Below are positions 1-8,058 of a DNA stretch of 38,720 nt, piece by piece. The notes beneath the pieces are model-generated. The model was given only the letters and a program-made list of their open reading frames with translations, did no database searches and was not told where the DNA came from. Made by a program: the position numbers and the translations under genes. How positions within the stretch are numbered: the stretch's first letter is position 1; every line of letters starts with the position of its first letter. Source of the stretch: Chloroflexota bacterium (GTDB lineage Bacteria > Chloroflexota > Anaerolineae > Aggregatilineales > Phototrophicaceae); assembly GCA_026709625.1 (NCBI GenBank), contig JAPOSR010000024.1, positions 1 through 38,720 on the forward strand, in the 5' to 3' direction.

Positions 1-232
1 CATCAGTTTTGAAATGATCTTTGCCTTGAAGGTCTTTGACATCATTTTTGTGCTGACTGCCGGCGGACCTGCCGATGCCACCAATGTCTTGGGCTGGCAA
101 ATCTATACCGAGACTTTCCGCAAGCTCGACTTTGGCGCTGGCAGCTCAATCGCCATGCTGCTGGGCGCGATCACGCTGGCGCTGGCCATCATCTTTTATG
201 TCTTCCTGGACAGAGGGGCGCAACCAGAATGA
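1..232 (+). CDS. Sugar ABC transporter permease, MalF/UgpA type (C-terminal fragment)
   Basis: The window opens inside this gene; the reading frame runs from base 2 and only the last 76 or so residues are visible. The sequence around LTAGGPADATNVLGWQIYTE matches the conserved tail of MalF/UgpA/AraP-type permeases, where a T-GGP-AT block precedes the last membrane helix. A final hydrophobic helix (about 20 residues, rich in L, A and I) ends in a short charged tail. The stop codon overlaps the start of the next permease gene in an ATGA arrangement at 229-232, so the two are translationally coupled. Known of the family: such permeases form a heterodimeric channel with a MalG-type partner, using an external binding protein and an ATPase, which must lie outside the window. 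The substrate cannot be read from the sequence; a carbohydrate is likely. Confidence 0.85.
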   Translation, partial: ISFEMIFALKVFDIIFVLTAGGPADATNVLGWQIYTETFRKLDFGAGSSIAMLLGAITLALAIIFYVFLDRGAQPE

Positions 233-1101
233 AGCCACATGCACGCCTGCGCCTGATCGTCATCTATGTTTCTGCCGCTGTGTTGATGATTGGCACAGTC
301 GGTCCCTTTTTGTGGCTGGTCAGCTCCAGCTTTCAATACGAGCGGCAGCTGCTGAGCCGCCCACCGCAATGGCTGCCCAATCCCATTGTGCTCGATAGCT
401 ATCGCGAGATCTTTGAGGGCGCGTTTTTGGGCGAAGATTCCGGTGTGCCCTATCAGTCGCGGATTTTCCTGCGTTCTTTCGCCAACAGCTTTTTCGTGGC
501 CGGCAGCGTAGCGGCAATCGCGGTGCTTGCTGGCGCCTACGCCGCCTACCCGCTGGCGCGCCTGGATTTCCGCGGCCGCAGCACCCTGCTCTTCGGCATT
601 CTCGCCAGCCGCCTTATCCCTGGTCTGTCGTTGGCGATCCCGATCGTGCTTGTCGCCCGGCAAATCGGCATGAGCGACCGCATCGTAACCTTGGTCTTCA
701 TCAACCTGTCCTTCATCCTGCCCTATGTGATTTGGCTGCTACAATCTTATTTCAAGACAATCCCAATGGAACTGGAAGATGCCGGGCGCATCGATGGCTG
801 CAGCCGCCTGCAAGTTGTGAATCGAATTATCCTGCCGCTGGCGCTGCCGGGGCTGACCTCCGCAGCCATCCTTGCTTTCATGCTATCTTGGGGCGAGTTT
901 CTGTTCGCGCTGCTGCTGGCCGAGACGCCAGCATCGTATACCAGCACGGTTATCGTTTCGCTGTTTGCGACTGATGTTGATGTGAACTATGTCAGCATCA
1001 TCACGGCTGGGGTGATTTCGGTGATTCCGCCGATCGCCTTCGCGCTCATCTTCCAACGTTTCATCATCAGCGGCCTGCTTTCCGGCTCGCTGAAAGGTTG
1101 A
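229..1101 (+). CDS. Sugar ABC transporter permease, MalG/UgpE type
   Basis: A 290-residue, six-helix inner-membrane permease, the partner of the preceding MalF-type gene. The first helix lies at about residues 8-30. The EAA loop that docks on the ATPase is visible as EDAGRIDG followed by IILPLALPG at about residues 180-205, the spacing expected for binding-protein-dependent permeases. The length is typical of MalG/UgpE/AraQ proteins. The start is fixed by the ATGA overlap with the upstream gene. No ATPase follows; the operon appears to end here, as the next gene lies on the opposite strand. Sugar or sugar-alcohol uptake is inferred from family resemblance only. Confidence 0.9.
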   Translation: MKPHARLRLIVIYVSAAVLMIGTVGPFLWLVSSSFQYERQLLSRPPQWLPNPIVLDSYREIFEGAFLGEDSGVPYQSRIFLRSFANSFFVAGSVAAIAVLAGAYAAYPLARLDFRGRSTLLFGILASRLIPGLSLAIPIVLVARQIGMSDRIVTLVFINLSFILPYVIWLLQSYFKTIPMELEDAGRIDGCSRLQVVNRIILPLALPGLTSAAILAFMLSWGEFLFALLLAETPASYTSTVIVSLFATDVDVNYVSIITAGVISVIPPIAFALIFQRFIISGLLSGSLKG

Positions 1102-1229
1102 CGAGCCGCCCTCCACAGCGATTTGACGCGGACCCCCTACGGCGGCGCAGCAAGATTCGTGTCGCAAGCGGGTTTTGGCATACCGGTTGCGTCCTCGTTT
1201 ACCCTGGCTGCCATAGGAAGACTCGTCAA

Positions 1230-1760
1230 TCACTTGCCTTTGGGTCGGAAGGCTTTAATCCGGCTCTCGTCAGTGGTGAGATACGCGCCATCCACTAAGT
1301 CGATGCAATAGGGGACAGCGGGCATCACCGCATCCAGGCAATCGCGGATGGCGCTGGGCTTGCCGGGCAGGTTGATGATCAGCGCATGGCCGCGGATGCC
1401 AGCGGTCTGTCGGGACAAAATCGCTGTCGGCACGAATCGCAGCGAAACCTGGCGCATCAACTCGCCAAAGCCGGGCAGCATCTTTTCGCAGACAGCTTCG
1501 GTGGCTTCGGGCGTGATATCGCGTGGAGCGGGTCCGGTGCCGCCAGTCGTAACCACCAGGCTGCAGCCCTCGTCATCCACCAATTGCAGCAAAGCGCGTT
1601 TGATCTGCTCCAGCTCGTCGGGCACGACCAAGGCGACCGGCCGCCAGGGGTTGGTCAGTACGTCGTCCATATACGCGCGGATGGCCGGCCCGCCGCGGTC
1701 TTCATATATGCCGCGATGAGCGCGGTCGGACACCGTCAATATGCCGATTTTGGCTTGCAT
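1230..1760 (-). CDS. mog: Molybdopterin adenylyltransferase (MogA/MoaB family)
   Basis: A 176-residue cytoplasmic protein of the MogA/MoaB fold. The family signature TTGGTGPAPRDITPEAT is at about residues 70-86, and the second conserved block HALIINLPGKPSAIRDCL is near residue 130; the C-terminus VPYCIDLVDGAYL closely resembles E. coli MogA. In molybdenum cofactor synthesis MogA adenylylates molybdopterin using Mg-ATP before metal insertion. The start codon is supported by a purine-rich AGGAAAGGGA element just upstream. It is transcribed divergently from the cupin gene across 79 bases and faces the sugar permease operon. No other moa/moe gene is in the window, so it is not in a cofactor operon here. 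MoaB-type function (the same activity under another name) cannot be excluded. Confidence 0.9.
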   Translation of the reverse strand: MQAKIGILTVSDRAHRGIYEDRGGPAIRAYMDDVLTNPWRPVALVVPDELEQIKRALLQLVDDEGCSLVVTTGGTGPAPRDITPEATEAVCEKMLPGFGELMRQVSLRFVPTAILSRQTAGIRGHALIINLPGKPSAIRDCLDAVMPAVPYCIDLVDGAYLTTDESRIKAFRPKGK

Positions 1761-1839
1761 CGCCCGTCCCTTTCCTCTCGCTTTCGCAGCCGATTTTAGC
1801 TAGACTCGCCCGCTAAAGACAGGTCTGACGAGGGAGACA

Positions 1840-2271
1840 ATGAGCGAAAACAGCGACTTGAGAGCGCTGGTCGAAGGCGCTGACGGCATCAGTGTGCTGC
1901 GCGGCGGCGGGGCGAAGCGCGACTGGAACGGCATCCACTACAAGACGGGGCTGTCCAGCAAGAATGTGAATGCCCGGGCATTGTCTATCAATGTAGCGAC
2001 GATTCCGCCCGGCGGCGTCGCCTATGCGCATATCCATGTCGATTTCGAGGTGATGCTTTATATCCTCGCAGGCGAGGTGCGCCACGAATATGGAGAGGGC
2101 TGCAAGCAAGTGGTAGACAACAGCGCTGGCGACTTCATTTTCATCGAGCCAGGCGTCCCGCATGAGGTCTTCAACCTGAGCGATACGCAGCCTGTGGTGG
2201 CTTTTGTGGCGCGCTCTACGGCGGACGAATGGGACAAGATCATCGCCTATGATCGGAAGGCTGGGCAGTAG
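1840..2271 (+). CDS. Cupin-domain protein
   Basis: A 143-residue single-domain cupin. Both cupin motifs are intact: motif 1 reads GGVAYAHIHVDFEVMLYILAG (the H-x-H-x3-E metal ligands with the trailing G) and motif 2 reads GDFIFIEPGVPHEVFN (third His ligand). This gives the usual two-His, one-Glu, one-His metal site, so a mononuclear metal-binding beta-barrel is expected. Such small cupins include dioxygenases, sugar isomerases and sensors; nothing in the sequence selects one. The start is supported by GAGGGAG seven to eight bases upstream. A weak hairpin (GGCTG...CAGCC, 2339-2356) lies downstream. Lone gene, divergent from mog. Confidence 0.85.
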   Translation: MSENSDLRALVEGADGISVLRGGGAKRDWNGIHYKTGLSSKNVNARALSINVATIPPGGVAYAHIHVDFEVMLYILAGEVRHEYGEGCKQVVDNSAGDFIFIEPGVPHEVFNLSDTQPVVAFVARSTADEWDKIIAYDRKAGQ

Positions 2272-2584
2272 GGACGAAGCGATGCCTCGTCCGCAAACTT
2301 AACTCATCACACAGACACCAAGGGCATAGAGGCAAGAAGGCTGCATGCTTTCAGCCGTTTGTTGCGGATGAAGATTCGTTTGTAGACCTCTCTTCCGCGC
2401 GCAACCGGGCATCGTGTCGATATGGCATTGACCTGTTATCAATGAGTATACGGACTATAAGTCAACATTTAGGTTGTCTATAGTGAGCTCGTATTGACAT
2501 TAAAGCGAATCTGCTATACTCAGGCGCAAAGTTTGGCAGGACCTGCGGCAACCGGCGAGGCATATCACAGAGGTGGAGGCACTT
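2272..2584 (+). promoter_or_regulatory. AT-rich intergenic control region with sigma70-like promoter
   Basis: This 313-base gap holds no credible gene. From about 2425 to 2520 it is much more AT-rich than its surroundings. TTGACA (2494-2499) and an extended -10, TGCTATACT (2512-2520), form a promoter-like pair pointing into the isomerase gene, although the spacer is only 15 bases. Short dyads lie just upstream: GACTATAAGTC (2454-2464 approximately) and CAAC-atttag-GTTG. They could be operator half-sites. A GGCTG/CAGCC hairpin at 2339-2356 may end the cupin transcript, but there is no strong T run. Confidence 0.5.
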
Positions 2585-3481
2585 ATGTTCCAAGTGGCGA
2601 ATGCGCCCTGCTCTTGGGGCATCATCGAAAATATCGAAGGCGAGCGCTATGATTATGCGCGCGTCCTCGACGAAATCGCAGCCAGTGGCTATGCGGGCAC
2701 CGAATTGGGCGACTGGGGCTTTATGCCCACCGACCCCGCCCAGCTCCGTGACGAGCTGCAGCGGCGCGACCTGCAACTGCTCGGGTCATGGGTGAATGTC
2801 CGCTTTGAAGACCCAGCCCGGCACGCCGAAAGCAGCGAGGACTGCCTGCGCACAGCAGCATTGCTGGCGGCGGTCGGCGGTCCCCAAGCCATGGTCGTGC
2901 TGGGACCCGACCCCTACACCAACCCTATGCGCAGCCTGCATTCCGGGCGCATCCAGCCCGAAATGAGCCTGGATGCCGCGGGCTGGCAGACCTTCGCGGC
3001 GGGCGCGACACAGGCTGCCCGGCGAGTCCGCGACGAGACAGGTTTGCGCTGCGTCTTGCATCATCACACTGGCACCTGGGTCGAAACGCCCGCCGAAACC
3101 GCGCGTCTGCTGGAGATGACTGACCCCGACCTGGTCGGCTTGGTCTTTGATACCGGGCATTGGTCTTTTGGCGGCGGCGATCCTCTATGCGGCATACGCG
3201 ACCACGCCGAGCGCATCTGGTATGTTCATTTTAAGGATCATGACCCGACTGTGGCTGCGAAATCGCGCCAGCAGGAATGGGATGGACCGACCGCGGTGGG
3301 CAAAGGCATCTTCCCCGAGCTCGGAGCGGGCGATGTCGACTTCCCCGCTGTGCTGTCGGCGCTAGAAGAAATCGGCTATGCGGGCTGGATCGTGGTCGAG
3401 CAGGACGTGCTGCCTGGGTTGGGCGCGCCGCTGGAATCAGCTCGGCGCAACCGACAATACCTGCGCGGCATCGGCCTCTGA
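2585..3481 (+). CDS. Sugar phosphate isomerase/epimerase, IolE-like TIM barrel
   Basis: A protein of about 298 residues of the xylose-isomerase-like (AP_endonuc_2) TIM-barrel family. The N-terminus NAPCSWG and the overall layout resemble inosose dehydratase IolE and related enzymes. Candidate metal ligands are seen in order: E in the early GTELGDWG strand, H in [11 protein letters not shown] in VFDTGHWS, H in YVHFKDHD and E in WIVVEQD. A GTG at 2573 is in frame, but GGAGG at 2575-2579 sits five bases before ATG 2585, which is the better start. It is followed after 3 bases by the dehydratase gene, so the two are likely co-transcribed. The function is probably isomerisation or dehydration of a sugar or cyclitol; the exact substrate is not deducible. 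Confidence 0.85.
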   Translation: MFQVANAPCSWGIIENIEGERYDYARVLDEIAASGYAGTELGDWGFMPTDPAQLRDELQRRDLQLLGSWVNVRFEDPARHAESSEDCLRTAALLAAVGGPQAMVVLGPDPYTNPMRSLHSGRIQPEMSLDAAGWQTFAAGATQAARRVRDETGLRCVLHHHTGTWVETPAETARLLEMTDPDLVGLVFDTGHWSFGGGDPLCGIRDHAERIWYVHFKDHDPTVAAKSRQQEWDGPTAVGKGIFPELGAGDVDFPAVLSALEEIGYAGWIVVEQDVLPGLGAPLESARRNRQYLRGIGL

Positions 3482-3484
3482 TTC

Positions 3485-4438
3485 GTGATCAGGCTGGATG
3501 AGATCAACCAGGCGCAAGCCCGCATCGCGCCCTATTTGACGCCGACCCCACTCGAAGCGGCTGCTGGGCTGGGCAAAGACGTCTGGCTCAAGCTCGAGAA
3601 CATCAACAAAACACATTCGTTCAAGATTCGCGGCGCATTGAATGCCCTGCTGTCACTGGGCGAAAAGGCGCGAGAGCGCGGCGTCATCGCGGCATCATCG
3701 GGCAATCACGCTGGCGCGCTGGCTTATGCTGCCCAGCTGAGCGGCGTCTCGGCGCAGATATTCATGCCCAAGACGACTCCGCAGAAAAAGATCGCCAATG
3801 TGCGGCATTGTGGCGCGGAAGCTATTCTCTTTGGCGACAATTATGACGAAGCCGAAAGCGAAGCCCTGCGGCGGGCTGGCAATCCGCGCGTGTGGATCTC
3901 GCCCTATAACGACCGGGCGGTCATCGCTGGCACCGGCACAATCGGCTTGGAAATCCTCGATCAACTGCCGGAAGTCGCGCGCGTAATCATACCTGTCAGC
4001 GGCGGCGGCTTGATGGCTGGCGTGGCGACGGCGCTAAAATTGCGCAAGCCCGAAATTGATATCATCGGCGTAAACGCGCGCTCCGCGCCGGCTCTGTACA
4101 ACATTTTTTATTCGCGCCATCTGCCACAGGTCTGGGATACCTTGGCAGATGCGCTGTCTGGCGAGATTGAAGTTGGCTCGATCACGCTTCCGATCTGCCT
4201 GCGGCACATGGATGACATCGCGCTGGTGGACGAAGCGGGTATCGCGGCTGCCATGCGCGCGATGCTCGCGGCTGGTTGGGTGGTGGAAGGCGGCGGCGCG
4301 GTGGGGGTTGCGGCTTTGTTGGGCAATGTGTCGCGGGCTGCAAACGGAGCGACTGTTGTGGTGCTCAGCGGCGGCAATGTTGATCTATCAGTGCTGCGGC
4401 GCGTGCTCAGCCCCCATCTGAAGTGGCGGGGAGGCTGA
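3485..4438 (+). CDS. Threonine/serine dehydratase (PLP-dependent, catabolic type)
   Basis: A 317-residue fold-type II PLP enzyme. The Schiff-base lysine is in HSFKIRGA (about residue 45), the substrate loop is SSGNHAGALAYAA, and the glycine-rich phosphate cradle is VSGGGLMAG. The length matches catabolic, single-domain threonine ammonia-lyases (TdcB type); the C-terminal ACT regulatory domain of biosynthetic IlvA is absent. It deaminates threonine to 2-oxobutanoate or serine to pyruvate. The start is GTG at 3485, four bases after the upstream stop. The 3' end overlaps the convergent DUF389 gene by about 32 bases. Related enzymes (serine racemase, hydroxyaspartate ammonia-lyase) share this layout and cannot be excluded. 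Confidence 0.88.
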   Translation: MIRLDEINQAQARIAPYLTPTPLEAAAGLGKDVWLKLENINKTHSFKIRGALNALLSLGEKARERGVIAASSGNHAGALAYAAQLSGVSAQIFMPKTTPQKKIANVRHCGAEAILFGDNYDEAESEALRRAGNPRVWISPYNDRAVIAGTGTIGLEILDQLPEVARVIIPVSGGGLMAGVATALKLRKPEIDIIGVNARSAPALYNIFYSRHLPQVWDTLADALSGEIEVGSITLPICLRHMDDIALVDEAGIAAAMRAMLAAGWVVEGGGAVGVAALLGNVSRAANGATVVVLSGGNVDLSVLRRVLSPHLKWRGG

Positions 4439-6503
4439 GAGAGACGCTCGTGGGACTGGGCGCTCGGGCTGCCAATAGTTGCTGCCAGGCGATGCGCAAT
4501 TCCACCGGCGCGCCGGCCAAGGCGCTCATTTCCTGACGAAGCTGCTCGATCTGCGCCTGGCTGGGCGGGGCGGGCGCGCGCGCAACAGCCTGCACCACCA
4601 GGGGCTCGCCGCGGTGGATGCGAAACTCGCCGATGCTTGCGGCAGGCAGAGAATCTTGCAGCAAGGTCGCCATCGCTGCGGCCATCGCGTCCAGCGGGCG
4701 CACAATCTGCCGCGAGACCACCGTCAGTTGGATAGGCTGCCCATACAACATATCCAGCAGTTCTTGCGCGGCGCTGACTTCGTCTGGCCTGATAGCGTGG
4801 TCGGCTTGCACCAAGAGCTGCACGCCCGGCGGCAAGCCCGTGATGACCTGGTATTCCACGACTGTCGCGCCGTTGAATGCCTCTGCCTCGAGCCGCGCGC
4901 GGATATGCGCCTCGTCAACAGCCTGCGAGCCGAGCCGGCCAAAAACCAGCAGCACCAACAGGGCGATCACCACCAGCATCAGCCGCCAAACCCGCAAATG
5001 CCGGTGGCTTTTGCCCTCGCGCTCTTGGCTGGGGCGCATGCCCATCCACAAAAATGTGATGTATTGCGCCGCGATGATGAAGGCGATATTGGCCAGGAAG
5101 AGCAAGCTCGCGCCAGAAGCCAGGTCGATATAGTTCAGCGCCAAACCCAGCCCAATGGTGCAGATTGGCGGCATCAGCGCAGCTGCGATCGCCACGCCAG
5201 CCAAAGCCGCCGGGATGCCTTTTCGCGCTGTCGCATAAGCCGCGACTCCGCCCGATACCAGCGCGATCGCCGCGTCCAGCAAGTTGGGGCTGCCGCGCAC
5301 CAGCATCTCTTCTGTTGGCGTGTCAATCGGCAGCAGCGCGCCCATCGCCAGCGAGATCAGCAGCGCCAGCGTCACTCCTTGAAAGAGCGACAGACTGGCG
5401 CGCCGAGTCAACTGCAAGATGCCGCTGGCCAGCCCGGTGGAAACGCTGGACAAGGGCGACATCAACGGCGCAACCAGCATCGCCCCGATGATGACCGCCG
5501 CGCTGTTGGTCAACAAGCCCAGCGTGGCCAAGGCCGCCGAAAGCACGATCATCACCAGATAATCCAGGCTGGAGCTGGCATTCTTTTGCGCGCTCCAGAG
5601 CATCTCCGCCTGTTCCACCTGCGTAAGCCGCGGATTGAAACGGGCTATGCTGTGCTCGATCACGCCGCGCAGTCCGCGCCCGCGCTCGACCTGCGAGATT
5701 AATATGACGGGGCCTGGCGCTTGGTCCAGCAGTTGATTGCTTACATCATTGGTAATCTGCCGTTCAAAGTCGGTCTTTTGTGAAAACCCCAGCACGAGCA
5801 GATCATCGGCAGTGACCAAGCCCAGGATCTCGCGCGCGGGCTGGCTGCCAGTGATGATGCGCTTGCGGAGGTCGCGCCGCTGGGTCAAGCGCGCTTCATA
5901 GCTGGCGATCGCGGTTTCGTGCACAGGGTTGTAATGGTAATCGTGCTGCACATTCAACTGCTGCAGCGGGATGCTGTGCTGGATAGCGAGGCTGATGCCC
6001 AGCCGCACCGCGTTTGCAGCCGCCAGCCGCCCATCAACTGGCACGACCACTTGGTCATAGCTGGGCGCGTGCGACGGGGGGTAGACTAAGACGCCACAGG
6101 GCGCTGCCGCGATGACATTCTCGACGACTGTGCCCAGCTTGACCTGCCCCTGGTCCCAGCGCTGCACGCCCAGGATAATGACATCCGACCCGCGTTCGCG
6201 CGCAACATCCAAGATGCCACGTGACACGCTCTCAGCCATTTCAGTAACCAGCTCGACACGCTGCTCGCTGCCCGCGTGGCTGAATTCCTGGATGATCGCT
6301 TGCAGTTCGTCGCTGACTGTGGCGGTTTGTTCGACATTGCCCAGAGAGATCACCAAAGCGATGACCAGTCCCTCGCTGGGATGCACGATTTCGCCGGCGA
6401 TGCGCAGCATGTCCACGGCTGTATCGGGCCGCCCCAGCGGGACGACCGCCGTGCGCGCATAATAATTGTGCGCGGACAGGGAAGATTTTGACGTGGCGCT
6501 CAT
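4407..6503 (-). CDS. USP-USP-DUF389 membrane protein
   Basis: A protein of about 698 residues. The N-terminal half carries two tandem universal-stress-protein-like domains (roughly residues 12-145 and 150-290; blocks such as DVIILGVQRW, GVLVYPP and LLVLGFSQKT). The middle (roughly 315-510) is a DUF389 membrane region beginning TNSAAVIIGAMLVAPLMSPL, with several long hydrophobic segments including LMPPICTIGLGLAL. The last 180 residues form a soluble domain. No biochemical role is established for DUF389; the USP domains suggest nucleotide- or stress-linked control of a membrane function (inference). The frame is open back to ATG 6590 immediately after the upstream stop, but ATG 6503 has an AAGGG element before it and begins where homology-like sequence begins. 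The 3' end overlaps the convergent dehydratase gene. Confidence 0.85.
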   Translation of the reverse strand: MSATSKSSLSAHNYYARTAVVPLGRPDTAVDMLRIAGEIVHPSEGLVIALVISLGNVEQTATVSDELQAIIQEFSHAGSEQRVELVTEMAESVSRGILDVARERGSDVIILGVQRWDQGQVKLGTVVENVIAAAPCGVLVYPPSHAPSYDQVVVPVDGRLAAANAVRLGISLAIQHSIPLQQLNVQHDYHYNPVHETAIASYEARLTQRRDLRKRIITGSQPAREILGLVTADDLLVLGFSQKTDFERQITNDVSNQLLDQAPGPVILISQVERGRGLRGVIEHSIARFNPRLTQVEQAEMLWSAQKNASSSLDYLVMIVLSAALATLGLLTNSAAVIIGAMLVAPLMSPLSSVSTGLASGILQLTRRASLSLFQGVTLALLISLAMGALLPIDTPTEEMLVRGSPNLLDAAIALVSGGVAAYATARKGIPAALAGVAIAAALMPPICTIGLGLALNYIDLASGASLLFLANIAFIIAAQYITFLWMGMRPSQEREGKSHRHLRVWRLMLVVIALLVLLVFGRLGSQAVDEAHIRARLEAEAFNGATVVEYQVITGLPPGVQLLVQADHAIRPDEVSAAQELLDMLYGQPIQLTVVSRQIVRPLDAMAAAMATLLQDSLPAASIGEFRIHRGEPLVVQAVARAPAPPSQAQIEQLRQEMSALAGAPVELRIAWQQLLAARAPSPTSVSLSLPATSDGG

Positions 6504-6590
6504 ATCGCTACCCTTGGCGGACACAACTCGCTGCAAGCAAGGCAGCCCGGGCGGTTTGCTGAGCGGCGGCGCTCGTTGCCACAGCGCCAT

Positions 6591-7001
6591 TCAATCGAGG
6601 ATAACCGGCTTGCCCGTGAATTGCGCGCTGTTTTCACTGTATTGCATGAGCTCGATACGCAGGCCGCTGGGGTCGGTCAACCAGGCTTGCCAGTTGTTGT
6701 CGGCGCCCATTTTCTTTGGCTCGACAGTGATGCCCCGCGCCGTCAGCGCTGTGATTGTTTGCTCGATATCGGCGACTTCCAGACAGAAGTGCTTTATGGC
6801 AGGTCGTTCATCATTGGGCGCTGCGCTTTCTGCGAAGACCTCGATGAAAGTCGTCTCGCCAGCCTTGACATAAAAGCCGATGCGCTGGCCCGCGCGGATG
6901 AAATCAAAGGCTTTTTCCATGCCCAACTGGTCGACATAAAAGCGCTCGGACGCAGCCAGGTCGGTCGCGCCGATGCAGACATGCGCCAATCTTGTGAACA
7001 T
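6591..7001 (-). CDS. Glyoxalase/VOC-family metalloprotein
   Basis: A 136-residue vicinal-oxygen-chelate protein with two beta-alpha-beta-beta-beta modules. All four expected metal ligands are visible: H7 (RLAHVCIG), E54 (TFIEVF), H71 (IKHFCLEV) and E117 (LRIELMQY). The DPSGLRIEL block is typical of lactoylglutathione-lyase-like proteins. The start at 7001 is chosen because AGAGGAGG lies eight bases upstream; the open frame continues further 5' but without family-like sequence. Possible activities include glyoxalase I, methylmalonyl-CoA epimerase or ring-cleaving dioxygenase; the small size and fused repeats favour glyoxalase-type chemistry. It lies between the DUF389 gene and the esterase gene on the same strand. 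Confidence 0.85.
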   Translation of the reverse strand: MFTRLAHVCIGATDLAASERFYVDQLGMEKAFDFIRAGQRIGFYVKAGETTFIEVFAESAAPNDERPAIKHFCLEVADIEQTITALTARGITVEPKKMGADNNWQAWLTDPSGLRIELMQYSENSAQFTGKPVILD

Positions 7002-7065
7002 ACCAGCAACCTCCTCTTGAACGCTATGAGTGCCTGCGCGCGGCGAACTCGCTCCTGGACACCGC

Positions 7066-7980
7066 TTAGGCGCGCTGGTCGCGGATCGCGGCATGCAGGG
7101 CGAATATGGACTCCAACACTGATTGCCATTCTGGCGCGTCCACGGCGACTATCTCGTAGTGCCCCGCCCCCTCGAGCAAGATCAACGCCGGTTCATCGCC
7201 CGCTTCCTCGGCAGCCTCCAGGTAGCGGTGGACATTGGGCAAGATCATGCCATCTTGGTCGCCGACGATGATGACCTGTCGGGCGTCCAATGGCAGCAGC
7301 GCGCGCGGCGACCCATCGCGAATGTGCTCGGCGAAGGTCGGTTGTCCGCCGCCCATGACGAAGGGCAGAGCCGGCCCGCACATGCCCTGTTCCAGCGCGG
7401 CGGCTATATCGGCCAGGGGCGCCAAGGCCACTACGCCAGCGACATCGAGCGGCTCGGCGCGATAGAGGGCGCTTGTCTCGTCCAACTGCCCACGACCAGC
7501 CAGCCACAAAGCCAGGTGCCCGCCAGCCGAATGCCCAATCGCGATCAGCCCGCTCAGATCCAGATCGTGCTCATCCGCAATCATTGGCAACGCGTCGACC
7601 GCGGCGCCGACATCGAGAAACATGTTGGGATATTCGCCGCCGTTTACCGCCCGGCGGTATTCTATGTTCCAGACAGCGAAGCCCGCATCGGCCAGTGCCC
7701 GCGCAATCGAGCTGACCGGCTTAAGGTCATAGGTCTCGAAATAGCAACCGCCATGCACGAGCGCGATGACGGGATGCGGAGATGGTGAAGCCGGCAGGTA
7801 CAATTCGGCGAATTGCTGCGGGTCGTCGCCGTATTCATAGTGAAGGTCAGGCGCTAGATAGGGGAAGTTGGCATAGTCTGTCGCGCTCAGCAAGCTATCG
7901 CCTTCCTCTTGCATCTGCGCGGCGGTCACGCACAATAACGGCAAAGCCAGCGCGGCAAGGTACTTCATCAAGCTAAGCAT
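7066..7980 (-). CDS. Exported alpha/beta-hydrolase (esterase/lipase, BD-FAE-like)
   Basis: A 304-residue alpha/beta hydrolase with an N-terminal hydrophobic segment (residues about 4-21) that looks like a signal peptide or anchor. The oxyanion motif HGG is at 76-78, the nucleophile elbow GHSAGG puts Ser at 151, and the likely acid and base are Asp in VGDQDGM and His in EGAGHYE. This is the arrangement of the hormone-sensitive-lipase/BD-FAE esterase group, which hydrolyses short-chain or carbohydrate esters. The start is well supported by GAGGAGG six bases upstream. It is the first gene of a minus-strand run with the glyoxalase-fold gene; spacing of 64 bases makes co-transcription possible. 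The natural substrate is unknown. Confidence 0.85.
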   Translation of the reverse strand: MLSLMKYLAALALPLLCVTAAQMQEEGDSLLSATDYANFPYLAPDLHYEYGDDPQQFAELYLPASPSPHPVIALVHGGCYFETYDLKPVSSIARALADAGFAVWNIEYRRAVNGGEYPNMFLDVGAAVDALPMIADEHDLDLSGLIAIGHSAGGHLALWLAGRGQLDETSALYRAEPLDVAGVVALAPLADIAAALEQGMCGPALPFVMGGGQPTFAEHIRDGSPRALLPLDARQVIIVGDQDGMILPNVHRYLEAAEEAGDEPALILLEGAGHYEIVAVDAPEWQSVLESIFALHAAIRDQRA

Positions 7981-8058
7981 CGCGAACCTCCTCGAAGTAT
8001 TGTAATCATCATTGCGGCATTCGCAGGCTTTCGGCGGCGCGATATGTCATCGCCTGTG

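Noticed and set aside
1163..1191. Hairpin between the sugar permease and mog as an intrinsic terminator
   Set aside because: The CGCAAGCGG/CCGGTTGCG stem has a mismatch and no T run follows on either strand.
4479..5702. 407-codon plus-strand frame inside the DUF389 gene
   Set aside because: Arginine- and glutamine-rich shadow translation; the minus-strand frame has helices and USP domains.
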